DNA from: Chloroflexota bacterium
GTDB taxonomy: Bacteria > Chloroflexota > Limnocylindria > Limnocylindrales > CSP1-4
Length of the DNA: 5,067 nucleotides
Reading direction: 5' to 3'
Assembly: GCA_021786915.1 (NCBI GenBank)
Contig: JAJYMP010000448.1
Coordinates: 1-5,067 of the forward strand
Part shown: in pieces, positions 1-4,489 of the stretch
How the letters are laid out: each line of letters starts with the position of its first letter
Numbering within the stretch: the first letter of the stretch is position 1
Notes under the pieces: model-generated
The model's database searches: none
Told to the model about the DNA's origin: nothing
What the model saw: only the letters and a program-made list of their open reading frames with translations
Made by a program: the position numbers and the translations under genes

Positions 1-376
1 GGCGGGTGATCGAGGGGTGCGAGGTGGCGACGCGCTGGCCCGCGAGGTCCTCGACAGCCCGCGCAGGGGCGTCCGAGGGGACCGCGGCGGCGAGGCGGCA
101 CCGGCCGTAGCCCAGCCGGGCGATGATCGGCAGGTCTCGGCCCGCCTCGGCGAGGATGTCCGCCCCGGTGATCCCCGCATCGGCGACGCCGTCGGCCACG
201 AACTCCACGACGTCGCCCGTGCGGACGAACAGGATGTCGAGCGGCTGGTTCGCGACGTGCGAGACGAGGCTGCGGTCGTGCTCCTCGAACACGAGCCCCG
301 ACGCGTGGAGCAGCGAGAGCGTCGGCTCGACGAGGCGGCCCTTGTTCGGGATGGCGAGCCGCAGGCGGTCCCTCAT
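1..376 (-). CDS. hisG: ATP phosphoribosyltransferase HisG, N-terminal part (cut by window edge)
   Basis: HisG catalyses the first, committed step of histidine biosynthesis, joining ATP and PRPP to give phosphoribosyl-ATP; it is cytosolic and normally feedback-inhibited by histidine. About 125 N-terminal residues are visible. The protein opens MRDRLRLAIPNKGRL, the typical HisG start in which IPNKGRL forms the first strand and loop of the periplasmic-binding-protein-like fold. It continues with LDILFVRTGDVVEFVADG and then VADAGITGADIL near residues 64-75, matching the family block xDxGITGxDLL. GRCRLAAAVP follows, also typical. The C-terminus is missing, so whether this is the long form with an ACT-like regulatory domain or the short form needing HisZ cannot be decided. 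The ATG overlaps the stop of the upstream TrpR-like gene in ATGA, which implies translational coupling; a weak GAGG lies about 10 bases upstream. Identification is firm. Confidence 0.95.
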   Translation of the reverse strand, partial: MRDRLRLAIPNKGRLVEPTLSLLHASGLVFEEHDRSLVSHVANQPLDILFVRTGDVVEFVADGVADAGITGADILAEAGRDLPIIARLGYGRCRLAAAVPSDAPARAVEDLAGQRVATSHPSITR

Positions 377-696
377 GCCTCGCCCGCCTCGGGGTAGACA
401 CTACCGGTCTCGGCCTTCAGGCGGTCGAGCTGTCTGCGGTAGCCGCCCTCGCCGTGGTGGAGCCAGGAGGCGATGCGCGTGATGGTCGCGGTGCTGGCGC
501 CGCTGCGCCGGGAGATCTCCGCGTAGTGGAGGCCGGCGTCGAGCATCCGGACCACGGCCCAACGCTGGGCCATGTCGTGCAGCTCGCCCACGGTGCACAG
601 GTCGCGCAGGAAGCTCAACGCCTCCTCCCGGTCGCCGAGGCGCAGAATGACGTCGAGCAGGGCATCGAGGTCGGGGGTCCGCCATTCGCTTGCCAC
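373..696 (-). CDS. YerC/YecD-type TrpR-superfamily DNA-binding regulator
   Basis: A small cytosolic helix-turn-helix protein of the Trp repressor superfamily (YerC/YecD branch), 107 residues, the usual size. The GTG start at 696 is chosen because GGGAGGA lies at 711-705, 8 bases upstream, and because the family homology begins just after it. Visible features are an N-terminal helix region (PDLDALLDVILRLGDREEA), the family block TVGELHDMAQRWAVVRMLDAG (residues about 35-55), then the helix-turn-helix HYAEISRRSGASTATITRI (57-75) and WLHHGEGGYR (78-87). The helix-turn-helix and GEGGY closely resemble B. subtilis-type YerC. The gene overlaps hisG by 4 bases and is divergent from hisA, so control of histidine genes, and perhaps of itself, is a reasonable inference. 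The ligand is unknown; membership of the TrpR fold does not show that it binds tryptophan. The reading frame stays open far upstream across hisA, but that extension is antisense shadow. Confidence 0.9.
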   Translation of the reverse strand: MASEWRTPDLDALLDVILRLGDREEALSFLRDLCTVGELHDMAQRWAVVRMLDAGLHYAEISRRSGASTATITRIASWLHHGEGGYRRQLDRLKAETGSVYPEAGEA

Positions 697-704
697 GGGT
701 GCGA

Positions 705-711
705 TCCTCCC
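705..711 (-). promoter_or_regulatory. Shine-Dalgarno site deciding the GTG start of the TrpR-like gene
   Basis: Read on the minus strand this is GGGAGGA, ending 8 bases before the GTG at 696. It is the strongest ribosome-binding sequence in the region and fixes the start of a reading frame that otherwise runs open upstream through the promoter and hisA. Confidence 0.7.
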
Positions 712-740
712 GGTCCGGCGTCGGCGGGGCCGCTCCCTGC

Positions 741-783
741 CGCTCTGATAGCATGATAGCATAGTAGTGTATTGATACGTCAA
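741..783. promoter_or_regulatory. Divergent promoter/operator between TrpR-like–hisG and hisA, with tandem 8-base repeat
   Basis: This AT-rich island in a GC-rich background separates the divergent TrpR-like–hisG and hisA genes. It holds a perfect tandem repeat tgatagca (746-753 and 754-761). The repeat sits in an imperfect palindrome at 743-764, centred between 753 and 754, with 8 of 11 base pairs symmetric and CATG at the core. On the minus strand TTGACG (783-778) could be a -35, with TATCAT (758-753) as a -10 at a long 19-base spacing; TATGCT (763-758) is an alternative with a short 14-base spacing. No good plus-strand promoter for hisA stands out, though TAGCAT and TAGTGT are possible -10 boxes. 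The operator role is inferred from position and symmetry; the promoter boxes are tentative. Confidence 0.5.
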
Positions 784-795
784 CACGGAGGAGCC

Positions 796-1548
796 GTGGC
801 CGGGTTCGAGATCCTGCCGGCGATCGACCTCGAGGGCGGACGCGTCGTCCGACTGGTGCAGGGCGACTTCGCTCGCCCGACCGTCTACCAGCAGGAGCCG
901 GTCGCGGTGGCCCGCGAGTTCGCCGATGCTGGCGCCACCTGGCTCCACGTTGTGGACCTGGACGGCGCCCGGCGCGGGGAGCCCATGCAGCTCGAGCTCG
1001 TGGCCGAGATCGTGGCCGAGGTTCACGGGCGCATCCGCGTCGAGGTCGGCGGGGGACTCCGCACCGCCGAGGCCGTGGCGGGGGCGCTGGGGACCGGGGC
1101 CAGCCGCGTGTCGGTGGGCACGGCGGCGCTGCGCGACCCGGCCTTCGCCCTCGGCCTCGTCGCCCGCTACGGACCGGCCCGGGTCGTGGGGTCGCTCGAC
1201 ATCCGCGACGGGATGGCCTACGGCGAGGGCTGGCGCCAGGGGTCGGCGGGCGTCCCCGCCACCGACGCCCTCGACATGCTGTCTGCGTCGGGCATCGACA
1301 CGTTCGAGGTCACCGCGATCGCCCGCGACGGGCTCCTGGGGGGCCCCGACGTGGCCCTGCTGCGCTCGCTGGTGCGTCGCGGCCGCGGGCGGATCATCGC
1401 CTCGGGCGGCATCTCGTCGCTCGAGGACGTGCTGGCCGTCCAGGCCGCGGGGTCCGCGGGCGTCATCGTCGGCCGCGCACTCTACGAGGGCAAGGTCTCG
1501 GTGCACGAGCTGATCAGCGCGATCGAGGGCCACGACCTGAGCCGCTGA
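796..1548 (+). CDS. hisA: Phosphoribosylformimino-5-aminoimidazole carboxamide ribotide isomerase HisA
   Basis: HisA is a cytosolic (beta-alpha)8-barrel enzyme that isomerises the aminoaldose ProFAR to the aminoketose PRFAR, the fourth step of histidine biosynthesis. The protein has 250 residues, normal for the family. It opens with EILPAIDLEGGRVVRLVQGDF, where D11 is the first catalytic aspartate; the second is D135 in SLDIRDG. Both phosphate-binding halves of the barrel are present: EVGGGLR (83-89) with SVGTAAL (106-112), and ASGGIS (202-207) with IVGRALY (224-230). The loop TAIARDGLLGGPD (173-185) is also typical. GTG at 796 is chosen because GGAGG (787-791) lies just upstream, at a short 4-base spacing, and homology starts at once; an in-frame TTG at 772 lies within the promoter island. 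Some actinobacterial relatives (PriA) also serve as TrpF; this sequence reads as ordinary HisA, but dual activity cannot be excluded. Confidence 0.96.
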   Translation: MAGFEILPAIDLEGGRVVRLVQGDFARPTVYQQEPVAVAREFADAGATWLHVVDLDGARRGEPMQLELVAEIVAEVHGRIRVEVGGGLRTAEAVAGALGTGASRVSVGTAALRDPAFALGLVARYGPARVVGSLDIRDGMAYGEGWRQGSAGVPATDALDMLSASGIDTFEVTAIARDGLLGGPDVALLRSLVRRGRGRIIASGGISSLEDVLAVQAAGSAGVIVGRALYEGKVSVHELISAIEGHDLSR

Positions 1549-1549
1549 C

Positions 1550-1563
1550 GCCGGGTGCCCGGC
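1550..1563. terminator. Weak GC hairpin between convergent hisA and kinase genes
   Basis: gccggg and cccggc flank a 2-base centre, in practice about a 5-bp stem with a 4-base loop. It lies just after the hisA stop, in the 30 bases between the convergent stop codons. No T-run follows on either strand, so it is a poor intrinsic terminator and may be incidental. Confidence 0.25.
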
Positions 1564-1578
1564 TGTTGGGTGCCTGGC

Positions 1579-2055
1579 CTACAGGGGCGAGTCGTAGAGA
1601 GCCAGCTCGTCATCCGTTGGCGGCTGGAAGCGACCTCGATACCCTTCCATGTGGCTCTCGGTGATCGCGAGGCCCCCGTTGGCGTGACGATCCACGACCC
1701 GCCGCACCAACTCGTCGTAAGGCACATCGAGGAAACGGAGCTCGACCGCCGCGCCGAGCGATCGCCCGAGGTCTCGCTTCTCGTCGCGTTCTGACCGCGC
1801 CCAGAAGCCCCATTCCAGGATCACCGACGTTCCGAGCGTGAGGAGCCGCTCGGTGAGTCGCGCGAACTCGGCTTCGAGTCTGACCTGGAAGTCCCCGTCA
1901 AAGGGGTCAATGCCCAGGGACCGTTCCCACTCATCGGGGTTCAGCCGGACCGCCCCGTAGGCGTCCCCAAGTTCGCGCGCGAGCGTCGTCTTGCCCGAGG
2001 CGGGCAGGCCACACAGCAACACCAGCCTCGGTTGTCTCCTCGTGCCTTCTGTCAT
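1579..2055 (-). CDS. Small P-loop ATP-binding kinase (AAA_33 / zeta-toxin-like family)
   Basis: A 158-residue cytosolic P-loop NTPase of the AAA_33 kind, a group that includes small-molecule phosphotransferases and zeta-toxin-like kinases. The substrate is not known. The Walker A motif GLPASGKTT is at residues 16-24, after the hydrophobic strand LVLLC. LNPDEW (38-43) resembles the substrate-side DE(W/R) motif of the group, SVILEWGFWARSERDEKR provides the second core strand and following helix, and LDVPYDELVRRVVDR the later strand and lid region. The ending RFQPPTDDELALYDSP is typical of one AAA_33 subfamily, so the gene looks complete. ATG at 2055 is supported by AGGAG 7 bases upstream; in-frame ATGs at 2115 and 2133 are possible but add no recognisable domain. 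No antitoxin-like partner is adjacent, so I do not call it a toxin. Codon use is less GC-rich than in its neighbours. Confidence 0.8.
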   Translation of the reverse strand: MTEGTRRQPRLVLLCGLPASGKTTLARELGDAYGAVRLNPDEWERSLGIDPFDGDFQVRLEAEFARLTERLLTLGTSVILEWGFWARSERDEKRDLGRSLGAAVELRFLDVPYDELVRRVVDRHANGGLAITESHMEGYRGRFQPPTDDELALYDSPL

Positions 2056-2173
2056 CGGGGCACTCCTCTCCGTCGGGCGGGTCGACCCTCGAGCACCTTG
2101 AAGGACTCTCGCCATCGGCTGCTTCCTAATCAAGAGACGCAGGCATAGTCCGGCTGGGCTGGTGGGAATCGAA

Positions 2174-2200
2174 ACGCGGCGCCGGAGGCCGGCGCCGCGT
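2174..2200 (-). terminator. Perfect 12-bp hairpin after the EF-G-like gene, probable terminator
   Basis: acgcggcgccgg (2174-2185) and its exact reverse complement (2189-2200) enclose a 3-base loop, starting about 20 bases beyond the stop of the EF-G-like gene. On the minus strand the stem is followed by TTCGATT, a poor U-tract. The position and very stable stem suggest transcription termination or 3'-end protection. The hairpin also lies upstream of the kinase gene, separating the two same-strand genes. Confidence 0.6.
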
Positions 2201-2220
2201 CAACGTAGGCGGGCCGAGGG

Positions 2221-4299
2221 TCAGTGCCCCTCGTCCTTGTGCTCCTTCTTGTGGGCATCGATGATCTTCTCGGCCAAGTTCGACGGCACGTCCTCATAGT
2301 GGTCGAGCACCGCCGAGAACGTCCCGCGCCCACCGGTCAGCGAGCGCAGCTCGGTCGCGTACGAGAACAGCTCCGCCTGCGGGACGTGAGCCGAGATGAC
2401 CTGCGCACCCTCAGCGGTGTCCATCCCCAGCACCCGGCCCCGTCGGCCGTTGAGGTCCCGGTTGACCTCGCCCATGTACTGCTCGGGGACGCGGATGTCG
2501 ACTGCCATGATCGGCTCGAGGAGCACGGGCTTGGACTGCATGACGCCCTCCTTGAGCGCCATGGAGGCGGCGATCTTGAACGACAGCTCGTTGGAGTCCA
2601 CCGGGTGGAACGAGCCGTCGTAGAGCGTCGCCTTGAAGTCGATCAGCGGGAAGCCGGCGAGGACGCCCTCGGCCGCCGTCTCGCGGACGCCCTTCTCGAT
2701 GCCCGGGAAGAACCCCTTGGGGACGGTGCCGCCCACGACCTTCTCGGCGAACTCGACGCCCGCCGCGGGGTTGGGCGCGAGCTCGATCCACACGTCGCCG
2801 AACATGCCGTGCCCGCCGGTCTGCTTCTTGTACCGGCCGTGGGCCTTCGTGGTGCCGCGAATGGTCTCGCGGTAGGGGACCGTGGGCGTGCGGGTGACGA
2901 TGGCGGCGCCGAACTTGCGCTTGAGCCGCTCGCAGATGACCGCGACGTGCGCCTCGCCGACCGCGCGCAGGATCTGCTCGCCGGTCTCTGAGCGCTCAAC
3001 GCGCGCGGTGGGCTCCTCCTCGAGCATCCGCTGGAGGGCCGGCCCCATCTTGTCGAGGTCGCCCTTGGACAGCGGCTCGATCGCCACCTGGAGCGTCGGG
3101 TCGGGGAAGGCCATGTCGTCGAGCTTGAGCGCGGCGTCGCGCGTCGTGAGGGTGTCGCCGGTCTCGGTCACGCCCAGCTTCGCGATCGCGCCGATCTCGC
3201 CCGCGCGCAGCTCGGCGGCCGGCTCCTGCTCCTTGCCGTGTAGGAACAGCAGCTGGCCGATGCGCTCGTCCTCGCCCTTGGTGCTGTTGAACACGGAGCT
3301 CTGGCTCTTGAGGGTCCCGGCCAGGACGCGCAGGTAGGTGAGGCGGCCGACGAACGGGTCGGCGGCGGTCTTGAACACCCGGACCAGCGGCGTGGCGGCG
3401 GTCGCGGCGACCTCGACGGCCTTGCCCGCCTTGTCCTGCGCCGCGAACGGGCCCTCCTCCTCGGGCGAGGGGAGGTACCGCACGATGGCGTCGAGGAGCG
3501 CGTTGAGGCCGATGCCCTTGGTGGCGGACGTGACGAGCACCGGCGCGAGGATCGATTCGCGGACGCCCTTGTGGAGGCACGCGTCGAGCTCGGCGTCGGT
3601 GATCTCCTCCTCGCCGAGGTACTTCTCGAACACGGCGTCGTCGGCCTCCGCCGCGGCCTCGAGCAGCTGGTCGCGGCGCATCGCCACCTCGTCTGCCAGC
3701 TCCGCCGGGACGGGGATCTCGACCTCCTTGCCGCCGTCGAGCTGGTACGCCCGACGATGGACGAGGTCCACGTAGCCGGTGAACGTCTCCGCAGCGCCGA
3801 TGGCGAGGTGCAGCGGGGCCACCTTGGTGCCGAACGCGGCGCGCAGCGCGTCCAGGGCACCCGAGGGGTCGGCGTTCTCGCGATCGCACTTGTTGATGAC
3901 GAAGCAGGCGGCGGTCCTGGTGGACCGCCCGACCTTGACGGCGTTCTCCAGGCCGGCCTCGACGTGGCCCGACGCGTCCATCACGAACAGGGCGGCGTCG
4001 GCGGCGTGGAAGCCCTCGATCATCTCGGCGACGAAGTCCGGGTAGCCGGGGGTGTCGACCACCGTGATCTCGTGCTCGCCGTGCTCGAACGTGCCCACGG
4101 CCAGCGCCAGCGATCGGTGCTGCTTCTGCTCCTCAGGCTCGTAGTCGAGGTGCGCCGTGCCGTCGTCAACCCGACCCAGCCGGGGGATCGCCCCCGCGCG
4201 GAACAGGACTTGTTCCGCCAGCGTTGTCTTGCCCCCGCCGGCATGGCCGGCGAGGACGACACTCCTGATGTGGGCGAGGTCGTGGCTCTTCAAGGTCAT
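2221..4299 (-). CDS. fusA: Elongation factor G paralogue (EF-G2-like GTPase) with altered GTPase centre
   Basis: A 692-residue cytosolic GTPase with full EF-G architecture. Canonical EF-G drives ribosomal translocation and recycling. G1 is GHAGGGKTT (18-26), G4 NKCD (136-139) and G5 SATKG (258-262). Domain II lies near 300-390, domain III near 400-475, domain IV near 480-600 with QTGGHGMFG (493-501) and the tip loop DGSFHPVDSNE (561-571), and domain V contains EPIMAVDIRVPEQYMGEV, NGRRGRVLGMD and LRSLTGGRGTF. The GTPase switches are unusual. Where EF-G has RGITI this protein has RSLAL (62-66), putting Ala65 at the invariant switch I threonine, and G3 is DTPGYPDF (82-89), with Tyr86 for the catalytic histidine. 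Similar changes occur in mycobacterial FusA2/EF-G2, so this is probably a paralogue and not the housekeeping EF-G; the symbol refers to the family. ATG at 4299 directly precedes the G domain and has GAGAGGA about 10 bases upstream. Confidence 0.93.
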   Translation of the reverse strand: MTLKSHDLAHIRSVVLAGHAGGGKTTLAEQVLFRAGAIPRLGRVDDGTAHLDYEPEEQKQHRSLALAVGTFEHGEHEITVVDTPGYPDFVAEMIEGFHAADAALFVMDASGHVEAGLENAVKVGRSTRTAACFVINKCDRENADPSGALDALRAAFGTKVAPLHLAIGAAETFTGYVDLVHRRAYQLDGGKEVEIPVPAELADEVAMRRDQLLEAAAEADDAVFEKYLGEEEITDAELDACLHKGVRESILAPVLVTSATKGIGLNALLDAIVRYLPSPEEEGPFAAQDKAGKAVEVAATAATPLVRVFKTAADPFVGRLTYLRVLAGTLKSQSSVFNSTKGEDERIGQLLFLHGKEQEPAAELRAGEIGAIAKLGVTETGDTLTTRDAALKLDDMAFPDPTLQVAIEPLSKGDLDKMGPALQRMLEEEPTARVERSETGEQILRAVGEAHVAVICERLKRKFGAAIVTRTPTVPYRETIRGTTKAHGRYKKQTGGHGMFGDVWIELAPNPAAGVEFAEKVVGGTVPKGFFPGIEKGVRETAAEGVLAGFPLIDFKATLYDGSFHPVDSNELSFKIAASMALKEGVMQSKPVLLEPIMAVDIRVPEQYMGEVNRDLNGRRGRVLGMDTAEGAQVISAHVPQAELFSYATELRSLTGGRGTFSAVLDHYEDVPSNLAEKIIDAHKKEHKDEGH

Positions 4300-4328
4300 C
4301 GCGCGCGGTTCCTCTCGGTATGGCTCCG

Positions 4329-4355
4329 GTGTGCCGGACCGCAAGGCCCGGACAC
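4329..4355 (-). promoter_or_regulatory. Possible leader hairpin upstream of the EF-G-like gene
   Basis: gtgt-g-ccgg (4329-4337) pairs with ccggacac (4348-4355): 8 base pairs with one bulged base and a 10-base loop. If the EF-G-like gene is transcribed from the AT-rich block near 4450-4480, this lies in its leader 30-56 bases before the ATG, just upstream of the GAGAGGA site. No riboswitch class is recognised. In GC-rich DNA such a stem can arise by chance. Confidence 0.25.
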
Positions 4356-4454
4356 GACGCGGGGCAGTGGGCGCAGGCTGCGCTCGGTTGCGATGCCAGG
4401 TCCGTCCCTGGGCCGCGGGACGCGTGAAATCGGAAACCGGACCCGTTGACCCGA

Positions 4455-4476
4455 TGATAGTCGGTTGATAGTCGGT
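4455..4476. repeat. Perfect tandem 11-base repeat in the divergent EF-G-like/yebC promoter
   Basis: tgatagtcggt occurs at 4455-4465 and again at 4466-4476 without a gap. The 11-base period is about one helical turn, so both copies present the same DNA face, as expected for cooperative protein binding. The second copy runs into the first base of the TATACT box of yebC, so a bound protein would be placed to block or contact RNA polymerase. No regulator can be named. Confidence 0.6.
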
Positions 4477-4481
4477 ATACT
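4476..4481 (+). promoter_or_regulatory. -10 box of yebC, suggesting a leaderless transcript
   Basis: TATACT differs from the TATAAT consensus at one position and ends 8 bases before the yebC ATG. Transcription would therefore start at or within about two bases of the ATG. No Shine-Dalgarno sequence lies in the intervening cccggccg. No clear -35 sits at 16-18 bases; TTGACC at 4445-4450 is 25 bases away. The arrangement matches the TANNNT-plus-ATG pattern of leaderless genes common in actinobacteria. Confidence 0.6.
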
Positions 4482-4489
4482 CCCGGCCG

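Noticed and set aside
772..795. TTG 772 as the hisA start.
   Set aside because: It falls inside the AT-rich promoter island, adds eight residues absent from the family, and GGAGG at 787-791 serves GTG 796.
373..1533. A 386-codon minus-strand reading frame ending in the TrpR-like protein, as if it were a large fusion.
   Set aside because: The part above 696 is antisense to hisA, low-complexity Arg/Asp/Gly-rich and unlike any domain. A strong ribosome-binding site precedes GTG 696, and the promoter island lies between.
796..1548. HisA as a bifunctional PriA (HisA/TrpF).
   Set aside because: Nothing in the visible loops shows it clearly; it would need knowledge of whether the genome lacks trpF.
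1579..2055. Kinase as a zeta-type toxin of a toxin-antitoxin pair.
   Set aside because: No small antitoxin-like gene precedes it; upstream lie only 165 non-coding bases and the EF-G-like gene.
2056..2133. Longer start of the kinase at ATG 2115 or 2133.
   Set aside because: The extension has no domain content and AGGAG sits at ideal distance from ATG 2055. The 2115 start has an AGGA upstream, so it is not fully excluded.
2140..2230. A tRNA or tmRNA gene around the TTCGATTCCCACCA segment.
   Set aside because: The expected 5' T-stem, anticodon arm and acceptor partner are not there; the needed upstream bases are the hairpin and the end of the EF-G-like gene.
2224..4449. Long plus-strand reading frames opposite the EF-G-like gene (for example 2224-2991 and 3571-4449).
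   Set aside because: They are antisense frames kept open by high GC; their products are Arg/Val/Leu/Asp-rich without recognisable motifs, while the minus strand encodes an unmistakable protein.
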